Positions 46,676-57,847 of a stretch of 64,000 nt of DNA are shown here, piece by piece. A model generated the notes under the pieces. That model was given only the letters and a program-made list of their open reading frames with translations. It did no database searches and was not told where the DNA came from. Both the position numbers and the translations under genes were made by a program. This DNA is from Bryoerythrophyllum caledonicum (Eukaryota; Streptophyta; Bryopsida; Pottiales; Pottiaceae): assembly GCA_963971425.1 (NCBI GenBank), contig OZ020518.1, positions 14,266,190 to 14,330,189 of the forward strand, given 5' to 3'. Position 1 is the stretch's first letter. Every line of letters begins with the position of its first letter.

Positions 46676-47396
46676 GTTTGTTTGGAGAGGTTTCCTGTAT
46701 GTTCAGCGCTTCTTTCATGTGGTGGTGTGGGTTTTTCTTTCTTGTTTTTGGACAATTTGCTTGAGAGGATTTTGAGAATGTTACCGTTGTGGGAAGGTGG
46801 AGGAATTTTGTATTCAGGAGGTGTTGTTTGGAGTGATGGAAAGAGTGACACAAGCTCTGAGGCTTACCTTGTTTCTCTGTGAGTGGCGTGTGCTTTGTTG
46901 ACTGTTGCTTTTGGAAATCAAGTAGTGAACGGGGAGTATTCCTGTATATTTTTTTAAAGAAGTGATCGGTTTCACAATTCAACCCACCCAATATTATTTC
47001 AAAGAGCAGTTTAGCGGAATACTTACGATTTTAACTGGTCAGAGCTTTTGATTTGCTTTAGATTCAGAGCTTTGTATTCCAGGGATGTGAGTTCTGGAAA
47101 TGGGTTTTTGAAGGTCCTTTGTTTTTGTGGTTTCTGAGGTGCTGAGTTTAACTTTAGTTGGACGTTTGGCATCACAGATTATTGATTTTTTTTTGGTCTT
47201 GTTATGATGGCGTCCTTGTGCATGGGTGAGTACATGTTTGCTTTCTAGAGCCACCATCCTGCTTTCACACTTAACTGGGCGGTCATTTTTTCGCCCCCTT
47301 TGCTTAGTGATTTCTTTATGTTTTTCAGGTGCTTTAGGGTTGAGAAAGAGGATAAATTGTGTGGTGTGGTGGTTGCTTTTGTGCTTTACGGTAGCA

Positions 47397-49537
47397 ATGG
47401 CGGCTCCATGTGCGGAGGGTATGTATTCATATCCCCTCTTGAATTTCAAATTATAGCCCGGATCATGTGTACAAGTCAATATCAGAACAACTTTGTTTTT
47501 CAACGAGTAGCATGTATACTGATGATCTTCACGGCCTCAATTTTGATGCAGGATCTGTAATCCTCTACACTTACCCACTTGCCTTCAATCCTGCGAAGGC
47601 AAAACTTGCTTTGGAGGAAAAGAACATAAGGGTAAGAATTTCCTCCACTTTTCCTGTTCTAAAACTACCCATATCTATTCATGTGAATGGGAGCTCCCAT
47701 CGATGCAATCTGTGGTGATTCTTATTTGAAGAATCACACAACATGAATCTGCACTATTGTGATGAAGGGCATAACTAAACCGTTTTTAAGTTTTGATTTC
47801 TCTTGTAGCTCATCTTTAGCTAGAGTTGAGTAGAGTTGAGGAGATGTGATGTAATCCACGATTTATTGTTTCTAGCAAGACCCTTGTCTTTCTTCTCCCT
47901 TTTCAGTATATGCAGGATGTAGAGTAAGATGCACGATATAGAGAAAGCTTATTGTTACAGCATTCTCACCCGAAGAATCATTTATCGGCACTGTTTCTTG
48001 TTTATTTCTCTTACAAATACACTGTAGTATGCTACACCATTTTATGCTTAGTCTCATTGTCATATGTTAGGTTTTAACAATATATTTTACTTTTTGCTCT
48101 GACTACAGTATACGGAGAAGAAAATTGACCTGTTCAGCGGGCAGTCCCTGGAGCCGTGGTTCCTGAAGCTCAACCCCAACGCCTCCGCTCCCACCCTCGT
48201 GACCCCATCCCAGACCATCACAGAGTCCATGGAAATCGTCAAGTGGGCAGACAACCAAGGAACGCCTCTCGGCGGCAACTCCGTCGATAGGGCCTTCGTC
48301 AACTCGTGGCTGGAGAAGGTGGACAAGTGGGACGGCAACCTGTTCGTGGCGGCCAATTCCGGAGCCGGCGGCGCCGTCAAGTTCGGCACCAAGCACAAGA
48401 TCAAGGTGAGTGAACATGCATCAGGATCATCGACTTTATCCTGAAGTCCATTACAGTTTCGATATCGAGTGCATCAGGAAAATCTTTGGGTTTAAGGTCA
48501 ATATCGAACTAGACTAACGTGAAGTTCTTTATGATTCTGACACTGGTTAATTTGTCTCTTCATAATATGATGAAAAGAATACGATTCGTTTTCTGTATGA
48601 TAAATTAATTAGGCTGGATCAAGGTTATTATTCATTCTGTAAATACTTATACACATACTAGTTTAGTTTTCTACAGTAAGTTCAGAACATACTAAGCTTC
48701 ATAAATCTTGCATCAGGAAAATCTTTGGGTTTAGTAGTGTTCTTTTTGTCTAAACCTTGCATGCTTGCATAAATCTCGCAATCAACACTACCAAGGACAT
48801 TCTTGATGTGCAGTTTTCTAAGGCAACCTGTAGTTTCTAAAGTAAGTGGTTTGAGATGAATATGTCTAGGTAGGACTCAAGTGTCTCAATTTTTTTTCAG
48901 ATTTTCACTATTTGCAATCTTGTCACTCACTCAAAAAAACTGTTGCTCTTCACTCACACAAAATGCGGAAAAAGGTGCTTTTTTGTGACCGGCTAGACTC
49001 ACTTTTAGAAATAGCAAGTGAAGAAGGAAAGGGGTGTTAGCAGTGTTTTTTTTGGTCTAAAACTAAGAACTACAATCATTGATTTTACACTAACTATTGG
49101 GTTGATTCAAGGTGGCCGAGGCGAACAGGAAGCGCAACCCCGACATGGCCGAGCTCTACACGCAGAAGATCGCTGGCCTGGAGAAGATCATTGCGGACAT
49201 GAGTGACACTGCGTTGATAGAGAGCAACCGGAAGCAGATCAAGGAGCTGATTGACGAAGCGGAGACGATTCTGGCAACGAAGAAGTTTCTGGCGGGCGAC
49301 GAGTACTCGGTGGCGGACGTGATCTTCATGCCTGTTATCTACCGGATGTACACCGCCAAGCAGGAGAAGGTGTATGTCGATCCCAACCCGAATTTGAAGC
49401 GATACTATGAGGAGCTGAAGAGGCGACCAAGCTATAAGAAGGTGTTTTGCGTGTCGGATAGCGGGCTTGCGTCGGTGGCTGCTATTTTGCCTGCTCTTGC
49501 GAAGGTGTTGCTCTCTAAAGCTACCGGCAAATACTAA
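47397..49537 (+). CDS. Glutathione S-transferase, TCHQD-like
   Basis: Four exons (47397-47418, 47552-47631, 48109-48405, 49112-49537) with GT-AG introns and matching phases give 274 residues. The N-terminal thioredoxin-like domain has a Leu-Tyr-Thr-Tyr-Pro strand, an Ala-Leu-Glu-Glu-Lys helix end, the Ala-Pro-Thr-Leu cis-Pro turn and Glu-Ser-Met-Glu-Ile, where Glu-Ser normally binds glutathione. The helical C-terminal domain has a Tyr-Ser-Val-Ala-Asp capping box (about residue 205). The length and long basic helical insert fit the plant TCHQD class (about 265 residues), but class is less certain than family. Where many relatives have Ser after the first strand, this protein has Leu-Ala-Phe-Asn-Pro-Ala, so the usual catalytic Ser may be missing. 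Role inferred: glutathione-dependent conjugation or reduction. ATG 47397 is supported by the 22-bp first exon that ends in a clean GTATGT donor. Confidence 0.8.
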
Positions 49538-50158
49538 GTTTTTGGCTGCAAATGCGATCGTCATGTTGGTATCTACCGGATGTTCACCGACATGACTTGT
49601 CGGTGAACATGAAGGAGGAGTATGTTGAATAGCAGTCAATTATCTGGACTATTTGTTAGTGTGGTTTTTTATGGTCATTTGGACTATAGTATTACTACAG
49701 AGGTTGTAAATGGGGGACGAGTCTTTCTGGTTGTACATTTCCAGTTGGTATCTGATTCTGGTAAAGCCAAGAATGTGGTAGTTGGTGGGAGACTGTTGTT
49801 TTATGTAGCAGGATTCACCACAATATTCAGGTAGTTGATGGTGGTGTATCTGGGTTCTTGAGATTTGATTTATAATGTAGAGTGATTTTTAGTTATGCAT
49901 ACTTCCATGGTAATACCTTGTGTTACGATTTGAACCCAAGTGATGGCATATTTTCTTAATATAATGTGAATTAGTTATGAATTTTAAAGTGGTTTGAATT
50001 GTTCAACCCATTTGTGCTACTAACTACCCTTGCAAAAAAAAAACAAGGGGTCATGATCAATGCTAAACCTTAACTTTGCAGCATTGAATGAGAATGGGGT
50101 AGAAGTGGGATTATCTCTAAAGTGGTGGAAATAGGAATGTGTAATGAGCATCCTTACC
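49538..50158 (+). other. GST 3' flank with perfect hairpin
   Basis: ATGTTCACCGACA (49580-49592) and its exact inverse (49598-49610) form a 13-bp stem with a 5-base loop. The area also resembles the coding words ATCTACCGGATGT and GGAGAAGGTGTATGT at 49341-49378, as if a piece of exon 4 was copied into the 3' UTR. Confidence 0.5.
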
Positions 50159-50160
50159 TA

Positions 50161-51687
50161 CAGTGGCAAACAAAACCGAGTACAATTTTTACTCACTTCC
50201 ATTCAAAAAATCATACCATGAGTATAGGTGGGCAAAACCGAAATGTGTACAAATCAAAGTTCTAGTACATGATGTATTACACAATGCTGAAAAGTTTGAG
50301 GTGGAGTTGAATTGTGGTTTGGAAGATATCAAATGCCAAAATAGAGTGCCTTCATACTCACTTTTGTTCAAGATTGGTATGAGAGCTTTCAAAATATACA
50401 CAATTTGGAATGAAGCCAATTTTCTTTAGTGTTGTCTTTATGGTATTGTAAACCATCATCTTGAACATGTGTATGCCTTTCATCAATGGAAATCAACCTT
50501 TGTGTGCTTGAGATAAATCTCAAATTGTGGAAAAGTAGATTTTTTCTTATGAGAATGGCATTTGATAATCCTTTGTAGAATTGATAGCATGGAATATTAG
50601 TGGACATCATAAGTGACAAACGTGAATCAATATTGGCCATTATTGCATGTATTTCATTTTGTATTTGATTTTTTTTAGTATTCAATAAACTCCTTTCTAA
50701 ACTTGATTATTTATATTGGAATGATGTGATGGTTTTCTTCTTTGACCTTATTGATGTGACAATGCTCATCAATGGAAGCTTTCCATCCACCACTTTGATT
50801 TCACTTACTTGCATTTTGATGACTACGTATCATAAAATACTTGACGCTCCATTTGGCCCCTTCTTTGATTTTCATACCAAAAATAGTTTTATTTGCATTC
50901 TTGGTGAAAACATGTTCAATAAGAAGAATAACATTAGTATATACCAATAATGCAAATAAAACTATTTTTGGTATGAAAATCAAAGAAGGGGCCAAATAGA
51001 GCGTCGAGTATTTTATGATACGAAGTCATCAAAATATAAGTAAGTGAAATCAAAGTGGTGGATGGAAAGCTTCCATTGATGAGCATTGTCACATCAATAA
51101 GGTCAAAGAAGAAAACCATCACATCATTCCAATATAAATAATCAAGTTTAGAAAGGAGTTTATTGAATACTAAAAAAAATCAAATACAAAATGAAATACA
51201 TGCAATAATGGCCAATATTGATTCACGTTTGTCACTTATGATGTCCACTAATATTCCATGCTATCAATTCTACAAAGGATTATCAAATGCCATTCTCATA
51301 AGAAAAAATCTACTTTTCCACAATTTGAGATTTATCTCAAGCACACAAAGGTTGATTTCCATTGATGAAAGGCATACACATGTTCAAGATGATGGTTTAC
51401 AATACCATAAAGACAACACTAAAGAAAATTGGCTTCATTCCAAATTGTGTATATTTTGAAAGCTCTCATACCAATCTTGAACAAAAGTGAGTATGAAGGC
51501 ACTCTATTTTGGCATTTGATATCTTCCAAACCACAATTCAACTCCACCTCAAACTTTTCAGCATTGTGTAATACATCATGTACTAGAACTTTGATTTGTA
51601 CACATTTCGGTTTTGCCCACCTATACTCATGGTATGATTTTTTGAATGGAAGTGAGTAAAAATTGTACTCGGTTTTGTTTGTCACTG
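50161..51687. mobile_element. Mariner-like foldback element: 739-bp arms, 49-bp loop
   Basis: The left arm (50161-50899) and right arm (50949-51687) are inverted copies with no gap along their length and only a few mismatches; the loop is 50900-50948. Ends read CAGTG(G/A)CAAACAAAACCGAG and are flanked by TA on each side, as for Tc1/mariner insertions. The frames found in mirror image in both arms are consequences of the symmetry and show no transposase motif. Its transcript would be a very long double-stranded RNA. Confidence 0.85.
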
Positions 51688-51689
51688 TA

Positions 51690-51830
51690 AATACATCAAA
51701 TCCCATATCATTAGGTTCAAATCTGAAAAATAATCTAAACACAACATTAGAGGATTAGAACTTCCATAACATTCTAGAATTGGTGCTAAGGCAGTCTTCC
51801 ACTTACTATTTAACGCTAAGGAGACCAAGA
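51690..51830. other. Short spacer
   Basis: Nothing recognised. Confidence 0.4.
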
Positions 51831-52570
51831 GGCCTACGAGAATCTACGAGCAAAAAAAGAATAACTCCAGTCTTCATGAGGGGGCCGGAGTGAATAAAGT
51901 GTCTGTTCAATCCACTAGTGAATCAATATCCACTATACATAGGTTTAGTGGTATAGGACTACTCCCCCCTCTCGAGGATAGACACTATGTAACTTGTAAC
52001 AAATAATCAATAACCAGTAACCAAGGACTGTGGACCAGTAAGAGCCACAGGGCTCAGTTCCAAGACATGGCTTTTGGAGGTTAGTTGTGTGCTTTGAGAG
52101 GTTTTTTTTATTTTTTATTTTTTATTTATAAAATTTTAATATTAAAGGGTACTATTTAGTTCAGGGAGAGGTTGGTTACTTTTAATTTTTCATTTGTGTA
52201 GGAGAATGGACATCGCATGTTGGATAGCAATGGTGTTAATTTTTGTGAATGTCTTTTTAATTGGGATAATGGGGATATGGAATATTTTTTCGAGGTTTTT
52301 CATAGAGGGGATAAAGGTAGTAGCTCTAGCTCCAACGGTGATGACAATATGGGGGTCAACTTTCCATCCAAGAGCTGTAATGTCTTTAATAAGTGGTTAG
52401 TACTTATTAATTTTGTTTTCAATAGCTTTGGGGGAAAATCTATCATTGCAGTATCTGAATTCTATGAATTGGATGGTAACGCTTGTGTTAATGTGGTCCG
52501 GTGGGGGATCTTTATATGGTAGTCCTTTGACACATAGTATGTCTGGTTTGAATCTGGCATTAGAATCTAC
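51831..52570 (-). mobile_element. 5'-truncated LINE copy: RLE domain and 3' UTR (minus strand)
   Basis: Read on the minus strand, 52570-52190 encodes the same restriction-like endonuclease as 22100-22500: Lys-Pro-Asp-Ile-Leu, Gln-Phe-Ile-Glu-Phe and Gly-Ala-Arg-Ala-Thr-Thr-Phe-Ile-Pro are all kept, with a stop replacing Gln in one helix. About 52080-52190 is AT-rich inserted or diverged sequence. 51884-51985 is the 3' UTR with its conserved AGTGTCT/AGACACT pair. Confidence 0.7.
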
Positions 52571-53511
52571 GAGTATAATAGATTATAAAGAACATCATCT
52601 ATACAACAAAAACATTTCATTGCCACTCCATTTCACAGATATCACTGTTGTTCAACAATGCCTACATTGATTGGAGACCAAAGAGAATTGATCCATTAAT
52701 GGTCTTCCAATATATGTATGTATGAATGACAACCTTACCACTTGGATGAAATTATTATTAACCCTTCAAATCTCTAAATCTCTATATCAACTCCAAGAAA
52801 AATGTGGCAAAAATTTAAGTCTTTTTTGTGATTTCTTACCCAACAACATCCTCATCATGCATACCAGGTTATTTAGTGTTTTTTAAAAAATAACTAATAT
52901 CTTCTACATGAGCAAGTGATGTAATATGGAATTCACAACAAATGCGTATATCTTGGCATCATTGTAGATCTTGCAACTTCTAATGCACAATCCCATCCAT
53001 GAGCCCCAAAATCTCCCACTTGCACTTTGTCAAGGGTCTTTATAAGATCACACATAAAATACTCCACAACATGACTTTTAATGATTTGGAAACAAAGAAT
53101 AACCAAGGCATCAAGTATAAGGTTGAAGAGCATGGTATTGAAAATAAAGAGTGCCTCAAAATATTGAAATGGGTGGAAATATTTAAATAACCTTGAAAAG
53201 TGGATGTGGGATGAATTGCAAAGGTCCATTAGAGCATTGAATGTAAATGACAACTTTAGAAAAAGAGATAGGAAAGCCAATAAGCACATAAGTAAAGTCA
53301 ATAAATTGATCAACATACAAATACATGGTCCATTCCATCAATTTGTCAACTACGACTATTACAACATATTATTCTTTACAAAAACATGTTGGACCATGAC
53401 ACCTCATAAAGGCACCTACTTGGAATTCTCACCCTACCTATTTTGGTTTTACAACCAAACTTTGTTGCAATAATCTCTCTTTATGTTTTCTATATATCAT
53501 CTCTTATACTT
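52571..53511. repeat. Duplicated block flanking kinase pseudogene, copy 2
   Basis: Similar to 23930-25037. No separate gene supported. Confidence 0.5.
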
Positions 53512-54219
53512 TTAACGATCAAATTGAACTTTTCTAACAATAGCTGAATTACTTGAGAGAATTTCCATTATCTCTAGAAACAAAGGTCTCCTTGAACAAT
53601 CCACATCCCAACATCTCTTCAGTAAATCCTTTGTCGAACTATCTACATATTCTGGAATTCTAGGACGTTCTCCATGGATTACTAGGTCAAAATCATCTCT
53701 CCAATAACCTTCGAAAGGAAGTTTTCCTGTCAACACCTCATAGCTTGTCATGCCGTAGCTGTACACGACTGCTTCTTTTTAGAACACCTTTGAATCCTTC
53801 CTTGCAACCTTACTTTAGATAGCTTGTAAAACCTTTGGTGCCATGTAAGATCTAATTCCAACAACTCCAATGGAACACTCAAAGTCCGCCACATAATATG
53901 CTCGTCTATGTCCAACCACTTCACAAATCAAAACATTCGATGCTTTGAGGTTCCTATGAAGGATGTTATGGTTATGCAACCAATACATCCCTAGTGCAAT
54001 CAAAAACATGATCTTTTCACCTTCCTCTTAAGGAAATGGTCCATGGTCATTTTCAGTGTCCAACATAGCACAATCAATCCAGCTTTGCAAATCTTCATGT
54101 TCTTTCTTCATTAGAAAGGCAAACTTTCCATCTTGTAACAAACATCCATCTGAGGTTGGGGTTGCAGGACCCTGGATGAAGACACTATAGACGATCTTCC
54201 TGTGGTCTTCATGTCTCAT
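53512..54219 (-). pseudogene. Protein kinase pseudogene, copy 2
   Basis: Three open pieces in one minus-strand frame (54219-54028, 54009-53815, 53766-53512) follow a kinase from subdomain V to XI. The catalytic loop reads His-Arg-Asn-Leu-Lys-Ala-Ser-Asn, with Asn in place of the catalytic Asp. The Mg loop reads Ala-Asp-Phe-Glu instead of Asp-Phe-Gly. Then come Tyr-Met-Ala-Pro-Lys, Tyr-Ser-Tyr-Gly-Met, Lys-Leu-Pro-Phe-Glu-Gly and Arg-Cys-Trp-Asp. The N-lobe is absent. It pairs with 25038-25620. Confidence 0.7.
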
Positions 54220-54590
54220 CTCTTATCAATTTCTTGTGTGAGATGTAACATGAGTTATTCGTGAGCGATGTACTTCCAATTCTATTTAACTTTTGTAGCA
54301 ACATATATCTTCTATACATAATTGTTTTCAAATTACTTTCAGGTCTCTCATATTATTGGATTTTTCAGTCATTTTTATCACATGGTTTCAAAAACATCAA
54401 TAGGGAGAGGCTAAGGTAGTGGCTATCCAAGTGAAGAAATAGATGTGTGCGCGTAACCCATTAGAAAAGACATTAATCACAACAGTGATTCCTACAGTCC
54501 AAGAGGCTGCCCTAGTGCTACTTCTAGAGAATCCGCACAAAGTTGCTTCCCAAGTGAAAATAAAGAAAATCCTCAACTATAAGACGATTC
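54220..54590. other. Spacer between kinase and JmjC pseudogenes
   Basis: The start resembles 26110-26260 (duplicated block). The rest holds nothing recognised. Confidence 0.4.
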
Positions 54591-56225
54591 TCAGAGCCAC
54601 TAAAAGCTTGCAGAGGGGCTGTTGCTCACTGCTCTCACATAATGCCACCTGTCACATAATGCTCTCACCATGTCAGTTTCAAGAGGACAACTGGTTACTT
54701 TGAGCTACATGAGTTTTAGAAATCAGAAGGGATTAGCTTACCACTTGAGAGGAATGAAAAGCATCTCGCCTGCACTCAACTCACACTCCCAGTACTGCGC
54801 TTTCTCAAACTCGTTGCTTGTACTCAAGTCCTCCGGATTCACCAGAATTCACAGGAGCCAGTGAAACTTCCATGCAGGTCTAGCTAGCCTCCAATACCAA
54901 CCATGAAACATTTAGAAGCTTGTTATTTGTAAAGTCACCCAAAGTTTTTATTGATATACACCTTCTTTTTGTTTAATATACTACACTATACTATCAACTG
55001 TATACTCAGCTGATTATTTATTACACTTCTATTAACTTTTTACAAATAGAACCTTAGCACACACGAAAAGTAAGAAACCGCACCTGAGAAGAGTTCCGGA
55101 GAAGCATGGTTGACGTGAAAGGATAAAGCCTTGAGCTTTCTTCAGGGGTGTAAAGACGGATGTGCTTTGTCCCCCATATCTGCAAAAGGACTCGAGTTCC
55201 CACTCGTCAATTTAATTTTATCTGTATCCAAACTCAGCCAAAGAGGGATGTGGATGAAGTCTCACATGTGCCAAAATGTTATGATATGGATCATAAGGCA
55301 GCGGAGAAACAGACCCAGCGGTCTCAACCATAAGTGTCTCTGGTAAACTTCCCGCTGAGCTCTTACATAATCCGGGTCCCTGCCACACAAAACAGTCCAA
55401 TATCCATCAACTTATCTTTCTCAACACAGAAGTACAATCATAGCCTTCTCGAACCAGTGGTAAAAATAGATGTATCTTAGGGGGTCTTTATACTAGTGAC
55501 CAAGAGCCGGGATGGATAATTCTCTTGGTCACAGCCCTTGGTCAAGAGCCAGGACCAAGAGCCAACTTTCCCATCCATTGGTCACCAACAACAGTGTAAA
55601 GTGGACTTGGACCGGCCGGCTAGGTGGGCTGAATTTTTTAATGTATTTTTGTTTAAAAAAATTCTATTGGTTCCTGGGCTTGTCAGATCTTGGTCACCCA
55701 GATTTTGCGGTTAGAGAACCTCTTTTGGTGGTCTCTCCGCATTATCCGGGTGACCACAAAACCTTATCCATTTCTAGACATGTAGGATTCTATGTCATTT
55801 TCTCATCCATTTTTAGTCTTGGTCACTTCCTCCTTTTATGGCTAGTGTAAAGTGTACTTGGACCGGCCGGCTCTTATCCTCCAATCATAGTGCAGAATTT
55901 CCCTTGGCCACGGCCCTTGGTCACTAGTGTAAAGACCCCCTTAGAGAAGGCTCATTCGAAGAGGACTTTGATTCCTACACTCATTCTAGAATGTTTTGAC
56001 CCTAGCAAATAAACTAGACAAGAATAATAGAATGTTTTTATGTTTCCTACAGGAAAATTAAGCTAGATATAATAAATTAAAAGGCTTACTCATATGGTAT
56101 GTCATGTGCCATTTCAGGAACTTCAGTGACCAGCTGATGTTGCGCCATGTGCCCAATAAGCGGTGGCAGTGAGCATGAGTCTTCTCTTCTGTACATAAAT
56201 ATATCAATGAAGTCCGTGAAAGATA
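54591..56225 (-). pseudogene. JMJD5/JMJ30-like JmjC dioxygenase pseudogene, five exons
   Basis: Exons on the minus strand, 5' to 3': 56225-56090, 55379-55266, 55179-55084, about 54858-54742 and 54648-54591, with GT-AG junctions in matching phase except the acceptor of the fourth, which is unclear. They encode Ala-Gln-His-Gln-Leu and Glu-Val-Pro-Glu-Met, then Ala-Gly-Ser-Val-Ser-Pro-Leu-x-Tyr-Asp-Pro-Tyr-His-Asn, Lys-His-Ile-Arg-Leu-Tyr, Gly-Glu-Met-Leu-Phe-Ile-Pro and Trp-Trp-His-Tyr-Val-Arg. These are landmarks of the JMJD5 family of Fe(II)/2-oxoglutarate oxygenases (JMJ30 in plants). The iron-binding His of HxD is replaced by Pro, a one-base deletion just before the Ala-Gly-Ser motif shifts the frame (about 55335), and TAG replaces a Trp near the end (54600-54602). 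The N-terminal exons were not found; a MITE lies upstream at 56363. Confidence 0.75.
55480..55940. mobile_element. MITE with GGGGGTCTTTAYACTAGTGACC ends (461 bp), inside JmjC intron
   Basis: Inverted ends about 28 bp long; flanked by TTA on both sides (3-bp duplication). Its ends and subterminal GACCAAGAGCCG word resemble the GGGGCGGTTTACACTA MITEs, so they may share a driver. Confidence 0.75.
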
Positions 56226-56362
56226 CTGCATCCTAACACACAACACCATGCCTCCACATAAGATCGCCAACTCTTCCTTGTTTAGTACACAAAAACTGCT
56301 TTTCCTGGCAAATAGTTGCTACGTTAAAAACTCGGCAAAAAACTGAAGAAAATAGACCACTC

Positions 56363-56758
56363 AGAGCATCTCCACTGCGCGGCCTGGAAACCGGGGGAAT
56401 TGAAACTCGGAACAAATTAAAACGCCGGGCCCGGATGATGCAGGCGGCGCATCGCGTGCACCGCAGAACTCAAAAAAAATTTAAACACTGCAAAAGCCAC
56501 ACATGCCTCGCCGATCCTTCGTCGCTGTGGGTCGTGTCAACTCTCCACTGTCAACTCTCCACGTGTCATCGTTAACCGAACCCTCGAAAATTTGAGGGAT
56601 GCCGCCGTATGATTGGATTATTCCGTTGATCTGGAAAAGTCCGCCATATTATATTGCGGGTAAGCAGTATCCCGGGCCCGCGGTGGAGAGGTCGTGCCAC
56701 CCGGACCCCCCAAACCGGCCAGGTCTACCGGGAATCTTGTCTGCGGTGGAGAAGCTCT
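56363..56758. mobile_element. GC-rich MITE with AGAGCATCTCCAC ends (396 bp)
   Basis: Left end AGAGCATCTCCACTGCG, right end the inverse of AGAGCTTCTCCACCGCAG. Ends of this type are common in plant MITEs. No clear target duplication. Much higher GC than surroundings. Confidence 0.55.
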
Positions 56759-57847
56759 CATGATGGTAATTTAGAGGTGATTTCATGGGAAAAAGAGGGG
56801 GCATCTTGTGGAAACTTTGGTTCGCTGTACAAATAACTCTTAAGATGAGTTTTACTTGGTTGATGAGCCATGAAATATTCCTTTGAGCCCGCGTTTTCCT
56901 TGTATAGGTCGCGGTAATCTCCATGTCTTCCTTCCTGCATCAGGAAAATCCCAGACCCTCGCTGTAATGTAAAAAATATATATTCTTTATATGAGAAAAA
57001 CCATATACAACTTGCATGTGATAATCATACACAACGTGTATAAAATCTAAGTGAGAACGATATCATCTTGATACCCCTCGAATTCATATCATAAATTTGC
57101 AATATGAAATTTATATGTTTTGACTTTTGATACAAATTTTATATAAAATTGATATGATTGTGATATATCTAAAATCTTATACATATTTTATATGGAAATA
57201 ACTTTATATTGTAAATATATATTCTAAAATACGATATAGTGTACATAAAAATGTTATATAGTATTTGTGTAAGTTAAACTTGATATGATATGCATTTAAA
57301 GTATTTCATATACAGAAACGATATAAATACTAAATAGAGTATTTTGTATACAAAAACAATATGGGAAATATATAGATTTCATATACAAGTACAATATTTA
57401 CATAAGAATGGAACCATAATATGTTTCAATGTATTTTGAAGCCTTCAACGTCTTTGTCCTACCAATAACATCATTTCTTTTTATGTGTGAAAAAGAAAAT
57501 TATGTGGATCATAATCAATTGTGAGTAACTAATTTTTTCCTCACCATTTTACAAATTCTCAATCAACTTTTTTATCAGCTTTTTGACCAAATTTTACTGT
57601 CAAGAGTCCAAAACATCAAGAAAATCCTCAATGGTTAAATTGATGTAAAAACCATCTGGAGTTCATATAATCCGTATTGGCCCCTTTGATACAACTACCA
57701 TACAAAGATTATGTCTTTAGTGAAAAGTATTTTTTATCTTTAGTGAATAATAACATATGAACCAAAGACAAACATTTTCACACGTTGGCATACATTGTTA
57801 GGCAAGGTACTAAAAAAATTTCTTTTCCACATAAAGTTTCATGAGTA
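56759..57847. other. AT-rich intergenic DNA
   Basis: 56759-56945 could hold a diverged upstream JmjC exon on the minus strand but I cannot support it. From about 57720 a TTAA-family fragment is interrupted by the next element. Confidence 0.4.

Noticed and set aside
50389-51742. Mirror-image open frames of 76-107 codons in the hairpin
   Set aside because: Identical frames in both arms follow from the palindrome; composition is low in complexity and no motif is recognised.
56649-56940. Upstream JmjC exons on the minus strand
   Set aside because: Open frame but no convincing JMJD5 motif, and part of it lies within the GC-rich MITE.
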